A stretch of 24,865 bases of DNA from GCA-020352575 sp041635475 (GCA_041635475.1 JBFKVA010000031.1:1-24865), one strand, 5' to 3'; numbered from the stretch's first letter, positions 1-6,279 are shown. Notes: generated by a model from the letters alone, not told the origin. Made by a program: numbers and translations.

Positions 1-449
1 GGCATCCTGGCGAACACTTCGGGATCCAACTCGATCTTCAGCGAGCGCGACCCACCCCCGACGATGACGCGGGGGCGGGACATGACCCGGGCGTCGACGT
101 ACACCGGGATGTCGTCCGGGACCCCGAACGGCGTGACCCCGCCGATGAGCATGCCTGTCGCCTCCTTGGTCAGGTCCGGTGGGGCAAAGGACAGCTTGCG
201 GACCCCCATGAGCTGGCGCACCGTGTTGTTGACGTCCAACCGGTTCGGGGCGAGCACCACGCACAGGGCGAGCCTGCCCTCGGGCTTGCGTGACGCCACG
301 AGGATGCAGTTGGCGGAGTCCTGCGGGTCCACGCCGTAGGCGGCACAGAACGCTGCGGTGTCGGCAAGCTCGGGGTCGCAGGCCATCTCCGTGAAGTCGG
401 CGCCCACCGCCGACAGTGCCAGGCGTACCCGCTCTTCGATCTCAGCCAA
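1..449 (-). CDS. YbaK/EbsC-type aminoacyl-tRNA editing protein (3' end outside window)
   Basis: The frame reads leftwards from a TTG codon (MAEIEERVRLALSAVG...) and runs off the window after 149 codons. The blocks VASRKPEGR, TGMLIGGVTPFG and GGGSRSLKIELDPE match the YbaK/ProX trans-editing fold, which in known members hydrolyses mischarged tRNAs such as Cys-tRNA(Pro). The exact substrate cannot be read from sequence. I chose TTG because a GAGGAGG ribosome site lies about 7 bases upstream and no in-frame ATG fits. The start overlaps the end of the upstream transglycosylase gene by 8 bases, so the two are probably one transcript. The protein is expected to be cytoplasmic and nearly complete, since family members are about 150-165 residues. 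Confidence 0.88.
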   Translation of the reverse strand, partial: MAEIEERVRLALSAVGADFTEMACDPELADTAAFCAAYGVDPQDSANCILVASRKPEGRLALCVVLAPNRLDVNNTVRQLMGVRKLSFAPPDLTKEATGMLIGGVTPFGVPDDIPVYVDARVMSRPRVIVGGGSRSLKIELDPEVFARM

Positions 450-1545
450 CGGCGTCCTCCTCGAGCTTCGCCAGCGGGGGGATGATGGCATGGGCCTCGG
501 GGCCTCCCAGGCCGTCCGAGTACTTGGGGTAGATGACACGACGGCACTCCCAGTGCCCCCACCGCCCGTACTCGTGGGCGGTCTGGATCGACACGTCCAC
601 GAGCCAGGACGCCGTCGCCACGTTCGCTTCGGGGTCGAAACGGCTGGCACCGTTGAAGCCGGCCTCGACCGAGGCCCAGCTCCACGTCGACTCGAGGAAC
701 TGGAAGAGGCCTGACGCACCCGAGGTGGGGTTGACCGCGTCGGGGTTGCCCCGTGACTCGCACTGGATGATCGCCAACGCCTCTGCCACGAGGCCCTCGG
801 GGAAGTAGATCTCGACGAGCGATCGCCACGACTCTGCACCGCGCAACATCGCCAGGCGCCTCCGCTCCTTCTCGATGGCGTCGAGCGCAGTGGCGTAGGC
901 GGCATCGGCGGCCCGCACCCTCGCCTCCGCCGCGGCCAGCTCCTCGACGGCCTCGGCGTACAGGGCCTCCAGCTCCTCCTTCTTCGCCGCGGCCTCGGCC
1001 CGGGCCGCCGCCTGGGCCTCCAGGACCGTATCCAACTCGAGCTGGCGCCGGTCGAGATCGGCACGAAGTGCCACGTACGTGGCCACGTGGCTGCGCTCGG
1101 CCTGGGCGAGGTCGTCGAGGACCCCGGCGGCGATGACCGCGTCAGCCGGGCTGGACCCGGCGAGGATGGAGAAGAGCCCGGTCCCCGCCACCGCCGATGT
1201 GTACACCTCCACTGCCTGGTCGAGCGCCTGCTCCCGGGCCGAGGACAGGGTGTGCTCGATCGAGCCGATCTCTTCCGTGACCGCCGAAATCGTGAGGGTG
1301 AGGTCCTCCAACTCGTCGGTACGAGCCCGGTACTCGGAGAACGCCACCGCCAGCGCCGCGCCCGTCGTGTCCAGCTGGGCCCGCATGACCCGCGCCGACG
1401 ACCGGGCGTCCTGCGACTGGGACTTGGCATCCTCGGCTTCGTCCTTGGCGCGCTGCAGATCGGTCTGGGCGACGGCCGGTGATCCCAGCGCTCCCAACCG
1501 CGCCAGGCAGACAAGAACGACGGTGGGACGCCGGAGGATCGCCAT
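442..1545 (-). CDS. Secreted coiled-coil protein with C-terminal lytic transglycosylase (SLT-like) domain
   Basis: The protein has 367 residues from ATG 1545. It starts with an N-terminal signal peptide (MAILRRPTVVLVCLARLG, then an AVAQ cleavage-like site). Residues about 30-240 are an Ala/Glu/Arg-rich coiled coil like the N-terminal domains of PcsB/CwlO-type wall hydrolases. A C-terminal domain follows with CESRGNPDAVNPTSGASGLFQF-like spacing, in which the Glu of CESRGNP is the expected SLT catalytic acid. It should act on peptidoglycan outside the membrane, with the coiled coil as a likely regulatory or tethering part. A longer in-frame start 20 codons upstream exists, but it would bury the signal peptide and cross the promoter. 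The family assignment is firm for the fold; the specific bond cleaved is inference. Confidence 0.85.
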   Translation of the reverse strand: MAILRRPTVVLVCLARLGALGSPAVAQTDLQRAKDEAEDAKSQSQDARSSARVMRAQLDTTGAALAVAFSEYRARTDELEDLTLTISAVTEEIGSIEHTLSSAREQALDQAVEVYTSAVAGTGLFSILAGSSPADAVIAAGVLDDLAQAERSHVATYVALRADLDRRQLELDTVLEAQAAARAEAAAKKEELEALYAEAVEELAAAEARVRAADAAYATALDAIEKERRRLAMLRGAESWRSLVEIYFPEGLVAEALAIIQCESRGNPDAVNPTSGASGLFQFLESTWSWASVEAGFNGASRFDPEANVATASWLVDVSIQTAHEYGRWGHWECRRVIYPKYSDGLGGPEAHAIIPPLAKLEEDAVG

Positions 1546-1556
1546 GAGGTGGATCC

Positions 1557-1586
1557 AGAGTATGGGCTCAGTCCCCGCTGAGCCAA
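1557..1586 (-). promoter_or_regulatory. Promoter of the transglycosylase gene with an inverted repeat in its spacer
   Basis: On the minus strand TTGGCT (1581-1586), an 18-base spacer and TACTCT (1557-1562) form a -35/-10 pair. The predicted transcript starts only about 4-5 bases before ATG 1545. The spacer and -35 box contain a 7-6-7 inverted repeat, GGCTCAG/CTGAGCC (1565-1571 and 1578-1584), which could be an operator. This is sequence only. Confidence 0.55.
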
Positions 1587-1616
1587 GCGCGAGCCGCGCC
1601 GCCAACCGCCCACCGG

Positions 1617-1622
1617 TAGGAT
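1617..1622 (+). promoter_or_regulatory. -10 box TAGGAT, 8 bases before the DUF1992 start
   Basis: TAGGAT ends 8 bases before ATG 1631, so transcription would begin at or within a base or two of the start codon (leaderless). The same GGTAGGA run could instead be read as a Shine-Dalgarno site, so the two readings compete here. Confidence 0.5.
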
Positions 1623-1630
1623 TCCGGGCG

Positions 1631-2005
1631 ATGTCGGACCCCGTGAGCCGCGCCGAGAACCTGGCCGAGCGTCGGATCCAGGAAGCCCTTGACGCCGGCG
1701 AGTTCGATGATCTCCCGGGCCGCGGCCGACCGCTCCCCGGTGACGCCCGTCCCTACGAACCCGGGTGGTGGGCCCGCCGCTACCTCGAGCGCCTCCGCCA
1801 CGATGACGCTCGCCGCCAGCGGGTGCGGGACCTCACGAACGCCCTCGACCGCTGTTGGGCGCTGCAACTTGACGCGGCGATGGAGCGGTTCGCCCAGATC
1901 GCCCGGGAGTGGGCCGAACTGCGCACCGAGGACGAAACCCTGCCCGAACCGCCCTCACCCGAGGCGTTCCGCGGTGCTTGGGAGCAGATGCGCCGCACCC
2001 GTTGA
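1631..2005 (+). CDS. DUF1992 (DnaJ-homologue subfamily C member 28 conserved domain) protein
   Basis: The protein has 124 residues. The N-terminal block AERRIQEALDAGEFDDLPGRG is the hallmark of the DUF1992 family (AERKI..A...GEFDNLPGKGKPL). It is followed by a W-rich helical stretch (EPGWWARRYLERLR) and a charged C-terminus. These proteins are small, cytoplasmic and of unknown biochemical role. They occur fused to J domains in eukaryotes but stand alone in bacteria, as here. The open frame extends about 550 bases further upstream, but that part is antisense to the transglycosylase gene, so I start at ATG 1631, which follows TAGGAT. It is divergent from the transglycosylase gene with 85 bases between. 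Confidence 0.82.
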   Translation: MSDPVSRAENLAERRIQEALDAGEFDDLPGRGRPLPGDARPYEPGWWARRYLERLRHDDARRQRVRDLTNALDRCWALQLDAAMERFAQIAREWAELRTEDETLPEPPSPEAFRGAWEQMRRTR

Positions 2006-2064
2006 CGGCCGACACCATGTCGGAAAAACCCGCATGGACACTGCATGATTGCGAATTCCTGCTT

Positions 2065-2094
2065 TTGGCATCGACTACGAAGCGTGGCTAGAGT
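2065..2094 (+). promoter_or_regulatory. Promoter of the intergenic small RNA
   Basis: TTGGCA (2065-2070), an 18-base spacer and TAGAGT (2089-2094) give the best housekeeping-sigma promoter match in the window. The predicted start is near 2101, directly at the first hairpin of the RNA described next. No ribosome site or plausible gene start follows within the transcript. Confidence 0.6.
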
Positions 2095-2100
2095 CCCACC

Positions 2101-2222
2101 CGCAATCCACGCCATTGGCGTGGGAGTTGCGGGACATGCTTGGTGGTTGGTTCGTCCCCCTCCCAACACCAAGCTGCTACCGGCGGCCCGAGGTCTCCCC
2201 TTACCTCGGGCCGCCACCTTTT
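2101..2222 (+). ncRNA. Putative structured small RNA, three hairpins, intrinsic terminator
   Basis: About 120 nt. Hairpin 1 has an outer stem CCCGCAA/TTGCGGG (2099-2105 with 2127-2133) around CCACGCC/GGCGTGG (2107-2113 with 2117-2123). Hairpin 2 has GCTTGGT/ACCAAGC (2138-2144 with 2168-2174) plus GTTGG/CCAAC (2146-2150 with 2163-2167), closing a 12-base loop that contains a run of five C. Hairpin 3 is a perfect 13-bp stem followed by T residues. The C-rich loops recall the actinobacterial 6C RNA (two hairpins with runs of six C), but only 5 and 4 C are present, so I do not assign it. A frame is open across the region as an extension of the next gene, but the perfect stems and the promoter argue for RNA. 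Confidence 0.55.
2182..2222 (+). terminator. Intrinsic terminator of the small RNA
   Basis: Perfect 13-bp stem GGCGGCCCGAGGT (2182-2194) with its complement (2203-2215), 8-base loop CTCCCCTT, then ACCTTTT. It also insulates the next gene, whose own promoter lies just downstream. Confidence 0.7.
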
Positions 2223-2241
2223 CCGGCTGCCCCTGGCCCTC

Positions 2242-2271
2242 TGTCGAACCCCGTCACGGGCCGGGTAGAGT
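2242..2271 (+). promoter_or_regulatory. Probable promoter of the acyl-CoA dehydrogenase gene
   Basis: TAGAGT (2266-2271) repeats the -10 box of the small RNA. A weak TGTCGA sits 18 bases upstream. This predicts a leader of about 23 bases containing AGGA 8 bases before ATG 2301, so this gene is leadered, unlike many neighbours. Confidence 0.45.
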
Positions 2272-2300
2272 CGCGACGACTGCCGACACAGGACGACGCC

Positions 2301-3521
2301 ATGGACTTCGCCTATCCCGAATCCGCCGAAGCGACCCGAGCCGAGGTCCAACGGTTCCTTGCCGACAACCTGCCCGACGGGTGGACCGGGGTGGGGGCCC
2401 TGACCGGCGGGGAGCGGGAGGCGTTCGTGACGGAGTGGCGTGCGAAGCTCTACGAAGGTGGCTGGCTTGGTCTGTCGTGGCCGGTTGAGTACGGCGGCGG
2501 TGGACGAACGGCCATCGACGAACTGGTCCTGGCAGAAGAGCTGACCCGGGCCGGGGTTCCGCTCGGGGGACCCAACGACATCTTCAGCATCCACATGCTG
2601 GGCAACACGCTGCTCATGTGGGGCACGGAAGAACAGAAGCAGCACTTCCTCCCGCGGGCCCTTTCGGGGGAGGATGTGTGGTGCCAGGGCTATTCGGAGC
2701 CGGACGCCGGGTCCGACCTCGCCAACGTCGGCGCCAAGGCGGTGCTCGACGGGGACGAGTGGATCATCAACGGACAGAAGATCTGGACGTCCGCCGGCCA
2801 CCTCGCCAACTGGATCTTCCTCATCGCCCGCACCGAGCCCGATCTCCCCAAGCATCGCGGCCTCAGCTTCCTGCTGGTCCCCATGGACCAGGCCGGGGTG
2901 GAGGTCCGCGCGATCAAGATGATGTCCGGCCCGTCGGAGTTCAACGAGACGTTCTTCGCCGACGCCCGCACCCCCAAGGAGCACATCGTGGGCAACCGGG
3001 GAGACGGCTGGCGGGTGGCGATGACCCTGCTCGGGTTCGAGCGGGGCAAGGACGCCGCCACGGCCCCGATCGGGTTCGGGGGTGAGGTGGAGCGGCTGTT
3101 CGACCTCGCCCGCGACCACGGCAGGGCGAACGACCCCCTCATCCGGAAGCGCCTGGTCGAGGCGTACGAACGCGTCGAGGTCATGCGATTCATGGGCTAC
3201 CGCGCCCTCACCAAGTTCATGGCCGGCGATTCCCCCGGGCCTGATGCCGCGGTGACGAAGATCTTCTGGTCCGAGCATCACCGAACCACCACCGAGCTGG
3301 CCATGGAGATCATGGGCACGTCCGGCCTCGTTCCCGTCGGTGAGGATTCCTGGGCGGCCTTCCGCCACGATGCCAAGGGGGCACCCAACTCGACGGCGTC
3401 GTGGAACAGCGTCTTCCAGAATGCGCGGGCCGGGACGATCTACGCGGGAACGAGCGAGATCCAGCGGGGGATCATCGGTGAGATGATGCTTGGCCTCCCC
3501 AAGGAGCCGAAGGCCGGCTGA
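2301..3521 (+). CDS. Acyl-CoA dehydrogenase (FadE-type)
   Basis: The protein has 406 residues, the normal size for the family. FAD-dependent alpha,beta-dehydrogenation of acyl-CoA is the family reaction. The helical N-terminal domain contains WPVEYGGGGRT, the middle beta domain contains QGYSEPDAGSDLANV and NGQKIWTSAGHLANW, and the C-terminal helical domain ends with GTIYAGTSEIQRGIIGEMML, the usual FAD/CoA-binding tail. ATG 2301 is preceded by AGGA. The frame is open further upstream but would translate the terminator hairpin. Its stop is 6 bases from the convergent thioesterase stop. The nearby thioesterase and crotonase suggest an acyl-CoA degradation cluster. Substrate chain length or branching cannot be decided; actinobacterial FadE paralogues also act on steroid side chains. 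Confidence 0.93.
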   Translation: MDFAYPESAEATRAEVQRFLADNLPDGWTGVGALTGGEREAFVTEWRAKLYEGGWLGLSWPVEYGGGGRTAIDELVLAEELTRAGVPLGGPNDIFSIHMLGNTLLMWGTEEQKQHFLPRALSGEDVWCQGYSEPDAGSDLANVGAKAVLDGDEWIINGQKIWTSAGHLANWIFLIARTEPDLPKHRGLSFLLVPMDQAGVEVRAIKMMSGPSEFNETFFADARTPKEHIVGNRGDGWRVAMTLLGFERGKDAATAPIGFGGEVERLFDLARDHGRANDPLIRKRLVEAYERVEVMRFMGYRALTKFMAGDSPGPDAAVTKIFWSEHHRTTTELAMEIMGTSGLVPVGEDSWAAFRHDAKGAPNSTASWNSVFQNARAGTIYAGTSEIQRGIIGEMMLGLPKEPKAG

Positions 3522-3527
3522 CGCCCG

Positions 3528-3890
3528 TCACCCAAAGCGGCTCACGTCGACGACCACGCGGTCGTGGGTCCCTTCGCCCACGAGCACCTCGTCGCCGTGG
3601 GCCGTCACTCGGAACCGCAACCTCCGCCCGTCCCTTGTTTCGAGTTCCGACCGCACGGTGACCCGCTGGCCGTCGCGGGCCGCCGCCAGGTGGCTCACGC
3701 ACACATGGGTACCCACCGTCGTCTCCGAGTCGTCGAGATGATCGGCCGCCAGCAGGTGACTGGCCATCTCCATGAGGTGGATCATCGACGGGGTTGCCAG
3801 CACCACCATCGGCAGATGGGGCGGGGACAGTTCCTTGGTGACGACGTGTTCATCGACGCGGGCGATCCCCGGCTGCAGGCTGTCCTTCAT
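3528..3890 (-). CDS. FlK-like (fluoroacetyl-CoA type) hot-dog thioesterase
   Basis: The protein has 120 residues from ATG 3890. The sequence follows Streptomyces cattleya FlK closely in pattern: T33...E41 (LATPSMIHLMEMAS) and H67 in GTHVCVSHLA keep the spacing of FlK's catalytic Thr42, Glu50 and His76. The C-terminal RRLRFRVTAHGDEVLVGEGTH is also FlK-like. FlK hydrolyses fluoroacetyl-CoA; most relatives are general small acyl-CoA thioesterases, so fluoroacetate resistance is not implied. A start seven codons upstream (ATG 3911) is possible, but TACCGT ends 6 bases before ATG 3890, which fits a leaderless transcript. It is convergent with the acyl-CoA dehydrogenase and divergent from the crotonase, a setting for acyl-CoA detoxification or overflow. 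Confidence 0.85.
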   Translation of the reverse strand: MKDSLQPGIARVDEHVVTKELSPPHLPMVVLATPSMIHLMEMASHLLAADHLDDSETTVGTHVCVSHLAAARDGQRVTVRSELETRDGRRLRFRVTAHGDEVLVGEGTHDRVVVDVSRFG

Positions 3891-3896
3891 GGTCGA

Positions 3897-3902
3897 ACGG
3901 TA
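3897..3902 (-). promoter_or_regulatory. -10 box TACCGT, 6 bases before the thioesterase start
   Basis: The box supports ATG 3890 as a leaderless start. If translation began at ATG 3911 the box would lie inside the coding region. No clear -35 is seen. Confidence 0.45.
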
Positions 3903-3932
3903 CCGGGCCATGGGACAAAGGCCACGTCGGCC

Positions 3933-3950
3933 GGGCCGGCACGCCGGCCC
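3933..3950. promoter_or_regulatory. Operator-like palindrome between divergent thioesterase and crotonase genes
   Basis: GGGCCGGC-AC-GCCGGCCC is a perfect 8-bp inverted repeat with a 2-base centre. It covers the expected -35 position of the crotonase promoter (-10 at 3956) and lies in the 77 bases shared with the divergent thioesterase, so one regulator could control both. No regulator gene is adjacent. Confidence 0.4.
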
Positions 3951-3955
3951 CCTTC

Positions 3956-3961
3956 TAGGCT
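3956..3961 (+). promoter_or_regulatory. -10 box TAGGCT, 6 bases before the crotonase start
   Basis: TAGGCT ends 6 bases before ATG 3968 and no Shine-Dalgarno sequence is present, which is the leaderless pattern. Confidence 0.55.
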
Positions 3962-3967
3962 CGGCCC

Positions 3968-4822
3968 ATGGAGAGCGTCATCTACAGCACCGAAGGACCG
4001 ATTGCATCCCTCACCCTCAATCGGCCCGAACGGCTCAACGCGATCGACGCTTCGATGCCCCGTGAGATCCGCGAGGCGGTCGAGAGCGCCAACGCCGATG
4101 ATGCCGTCAAGGTCATCGTCGTCACCGGTGCCGGGGGATCGTTCTGCGCCGGGTACGACCTCAAGGACTTCGCCGAGTCCGGCAACCCCTGGTCGCAGGA
4201 GATGCCGTGGGATCCGACCCTCGACTTCCGCATGATGTTCGCCAACACCCAGGACTTCATGAGCCTGTGGCGGTCGTACAAGCCGACGATCGCCAAGGTG
4301 CGCGGGCACGCGGTGGCCGGGGGAAGCGACATCGCCCTCGCCTGTGACCTCGTCGTGATGGACGAAGCGGCCCTCATCGGCTACCCGCCAGCCCGGGTGT
4401 GGGGATGCCCGACGACCGCCATGTGGGTGTACCGGGTCGGGGCCGAACAGGCCAAACGCATGCTGTTCACCGGGGACCTCATCACCGGCGCCGAAGCCAA
4501 GGCCATGGGCCTCGTCCTCGACGCCGTGCCGGGGGACCTCCTCGACGAGCGGGTCGCCCAGCTCGCCCAGCGCATGGCGGGCGTGCCTCGCAACCAGCTC
4601 ATGATGCAGAAGCTCATGGTCAACCAGGCGATCGACGCCATGGGGCTCATGCAGACCCAGATGTTCGCAACCCTGTTCGACGGGATCACCCGCCACACCC
4701 CCGAGGGGGCCTGGTTCAAGGAGTTGGCCGAGGAAGCCGGTTTCCACGAGGCGGTTCGACGCCGCGACTCAGGCGAGGAGATCGCTCCCGGCAGGTCCCG
4801 GGCCACACCGGAATGGCCGTGA
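3968..4822 (+). CDS. Enoyl-CoA hydratase/isomerase (crotonase) superfamily protein, atypical active site
   Basis: The protein has 284 residues. The crotonase fold is clear: LNRPERLNAID at the N-terminus, oxyanion-hole segments GSFCAGYDL (58-65) and GHAVAGGSD (113-121), and CDLVVMDEAALIGYP. In classical hydratases two Glu (144 and 164 in the rat enzyme) act as acid and base. Here the first is Asp121 and the second position is within a Pro-rich GYPPARVWG with no Glu. I therefore call only the superfamily; hydration of 2-enoyl-CoA is doubtful and another CoA reaction is possible. The protein runs longer at the C-terminus than a typical hydratase. It overlaps the next gene, so the two are co-transcribed. 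Confidence 0.85.
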   Translation: MESVIYSTEGPIASLTLNRPERLNAIDASMPREIREAVESANADDAVKVIVVTGAGGSFCAGYDLKDFAESGNPWSQEMPWDPTLDFRMMFANTQDFMSLWRSYKPTIAKVRGHAVAGGSDIALACDLVVMDEAALIGYPPARVWGCPTTAMWVYRVGAEQAKRMLFTGDLITGAEAKAMGLVLDAVPGDLLDERVAQLAQRMAGVPRNQLMMQKLMVNQAIDAMGLMQTQMFATLFDGITRHTPEGAWFKELAEEAGFHEAVRRRDSGEEIAPGRSRATPEWP

Positions 4823-5262
4823 GGATCCTCACCGTCTGCCTGGGCAACGTCTGTCGCTCCCCGACGGCGGAGGCCGCCATCCGCGAGGCCGCCGAAGAGA
4901 TGGGCGTCGACCTCGTCGTCGATTCGGCCGCGACCGGTGGGTGGCACGTCGGGAGCCCCCCTGACATCCGCATGCAACGGGCCGCCCAGCGCGAGGGGCT
5001 CACGATCGACACGATCGCCCGCCAGATCACCGACGCCGACTTCGAGGACTTCGACCTCATCCTCGCCATGGACCGACGGAACCTCGAGGATCTCCAGGCC
5101 ATCGCCCCGCCCGGCTGCCACGCGGTCATCAGGCTCTTCCGCGACGACGATCCCACCGGGCCGGGGGAGGTGCCCGACCCCTTCTACGGCGGAGACGCCG
5201 GGTTCCGCCTCGTCGTCGAGATGTGTCGGCGGACCGCCCGCAGCCTCGTCGGCAGGCTGTAG
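4813..5262 (+). CDS. Low-molecular-weight protein tyrosine phosphatase (ArsC/LMW-PTP fold)
   Basis: The protein has 149 residues. The N-terminal P-loop CLGNVCRSP carries the catalytic Cys9 and Arg15 of the CX5R(S/T) motif, and DPFYGG near residue 120 supplies the general-acid Asp of the DPxY motif. It hydrolyses phosphotyrosine or small phosphate esters in the cytoplasm. ATG 4813 (MAVRILTV) overlaps the crotonase stop by 10 bases; a GTG two codons later gives a GTGA overlap and is equally plausible. The gene is coupled to the crotonase without an obvious functional link. The stop is followed immediately by the palindromic element at 5263. Confidence 0.9.
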   Translation: MAVRILTVCLGNVCRSPTAEAAIREAAEEMGVDLVVDSAATGGWHVGSPPDIRMQRAAQREGLTIDTIARQITDADFEDFDLILAMDRRNLEDLQAIAPPGCHAVIRLFRDDDPTGPGEVPDPFYGGDAGFRLVVEMCRRTARSLVGRL

Positions 5263-5321
5263 CCCCGTTTTCCCCCCTCGGTTGTCCGGCTCACACGGAC
5301 AACGGCGGTGGGAAAACGGGG
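5263..5321. repeat. REP-like palindromic element, copy 1
   Basis: The 26-base arms (5263-5288 and 5296-5321) pair at 23 of 26 positions around a 7-base loop, GCTCACA. The innermost 8 bp (GTTGTCCG/CGGACAAC) and the outer 12 bp (CCCCGTTTTCCC/GGGAAAACGGGG) are perfect. The T run is on the 5' side and the A run on the 3' side on both strands, the reverse of an intrinsic terminator, so this is better seen as a repeat element than as a terminator. Confidence 0.75.
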
Positions 5322-5327
5322 TGTGGT

Positions 5328-5380
5328 GGTTTTCCCCCGTCGGATGTCCGGCTCAGGCGGACAACGGCGGTGGGAAAACC
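5328..5380. repeat. REP-like palindromic element, copy 2, overlapping a gene end
   Basis: The 23-base arms (5328-5350 and 5358-5380) match at 18 of 23 positions around the loop GCTCAGG. The right arm shares a 22-base identical core with copy 1. The right arm encodes the last residues (VFPPPLSA) and stop of the minus-strand cyclotransferase gene, so the element has entered the coding end. Confidence 0.72.
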
Positions 5381-5847
5381 GGGTACGGGGGGAACGACCC
5401 GGCCCCGATGGCCTCGAGGTAGGAGATCCACGGATCCGGGAGCCCGACGGCTCGAGCCCCCGCGAGCATGGTGGCGATGTAGGCCGGGGCGGGCAGCGCT
5501 TCCGGGAGGTGCCGATCCACCGTCTCGTACGAGAATGCCGTCCGCACCCCGCCCCCCACGACCACGTCCACGGTGATCCGGCGATACCATCTGGGTACAC
5601 CCTCGCACTCGTCCAGGCGCTCGACTTCGCCGGGCGCGACCGAGAAGAGCGCCCCCCATGTCGCCGCCCCCCGGTGGGGGAGGATGTCGGCCGAACGGGC
5701 CCCCCACCGAGTCGATCGACGGGTGAACGTGAGCCGGCGGTCGAGCGCGTGACCGACACCGGCCAACCGGGCCGACGGAGCCCACTGCTGGAGTTTGCCC
5801 TCGAGGTCGAGGTTGGACCCGTAGGCGAAGTAGAAGGGGCGGATCAT
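5353..5847 (-). CDS. Gamma-glutamylcyclotransferase-like (AIG2/GGCT fold) protein
   Basis: The protein has 164 residues. The N-terminal FYFAYGSNLD is the substrate-binding YGS motif of the GGCT family. LDECEGVPRWYRRITVDVVV carries the acidic residue region used for cyclisation, and PAPAYIATMLAGARAVGLPDPWISYLEAI is the usual C-terminal segment. Family members release 5-oxoproline from gamma-glutamyl compounds or act on related amides; the substrate here is unknown. ATG 5847 overlaps the upstream gene's stop in an ATGA junction, so it is translationally coupled. The last nine or so residues come from the palindromic repeat at 5358-5380 and are unlikely to be part of the ancestral fold. Confidence 0.85.
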   Translation of the reverse strand: MIRPFYFAYGSNLDLEGKLQQWAPSARLAGVGHALDRRLTFTRRSTRWGARSADILPHRGAATWGALFSVAPGEVERLDECEGVPRWYRRITVDVVVGGGVRTAFSYETVDRHLPEALPAPAYIATMLAGARAVGLPDPWISYLEAIGAGSFPPYPVFPPPLSA

Positions 5848-6272
5848 CGGCGCTCGACGCGGCGGCGCTCCAACTCCTCGACGAGGGCGGACGAGCGGTA
5901 CCGCATGAGGTCGGGAGACCAGTCGAGTTGCTCGATGGCGACGTCGGTCTTGACCAGTTCGGCGATCCGGTCGCGCAGGGTGCGGGCCCATGCCTTCCCC
6001 TCGGCTTCACCTTCCGACGAGAGCGTGGCGTCGGCATTGACCGTGAACACCCGCGCCACCGGCATGGGGTTGGCCCGCGATCCCTTCTCCCCGTACACGA
6101 GGAGCACGCCGCCGACCGGGAGGTCCTGGATGCCGCCGACCGCCGCGAACTCGCCTTCGAAGGCCCACCCGGTGCTGAGGGACTCGTCGACGTTCGTGAC
6201 GATCTTGGCCCAGGTCTTGAGGCGCTGGTCCCCGACCCACGGGACGTCGACGGCAACAAGGGGAACGTTCAT
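5844..6272 (-). CDS. Conserved-looking protein of unknown function
   Basis: The protein has 142 residues, soluble, with no signal peptide. I do not recognise the family. The first half is beta-like with hydrophobic strands and glycine turns (WAFEGEFAAVGGIQDLPVGGVLLVYGEKG). The second half is a charged helix ending in ELERRRVERR. TACCGT 7 bases before ATG 6272 supports this start over a frame extending 38 codons upstream. It is the first gene of a two-gene unit with the GGCT-like gene (ATGA overlap), so the two may share a pathway. The asd gene upstream on the same strand ends 119 bases away. Confidence 0.72.
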   Translation of the reverse strand: MNVPLVAVDVPWVGDQRLKTWAKIVTNVDESLSTGWAFEGEFAAVGGIQDLPVGGVLLVYGEKGSRANPMPVARVFTVNADATLSSEGEAEGKAWARTLRDRIAELVKTDVAIEQLDWSPDLMRYRSSALVEELERRRVERR

Positions 6273-6279
6273 CCAGGCA

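Noticed and set aside
2049..2300. In-frame extension of the acyl-CoA dehydrogenase upstream of ATG 2301.
   Set aside because: It would translate through the small RNA hairpins and the terminator, and family alignment begins at MDFAYPESAEA.
2088..3368. Long open frame (426 codons) on the minus strand.
   Set aside because: It is antisense to the acyl-CoA dehydrogenase, is rich in Gly/Pro/Arg low-complexity typical of GC-rich shadow frames, and shows no family motif.
3528..3890. Fluoroacetate resistance gene.
   Set aside because: Catalytic residues match FlK, but most FlK-like proteins are general thioesterases and no fluorometabolite genes are nearby.
5263..5380. Palindromes as ordinary bidirectional terminators between convergent genes.
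   Set aside because: The T run precedes and the A run follows each stem on both strands, opposite to an intrinsic terminator.
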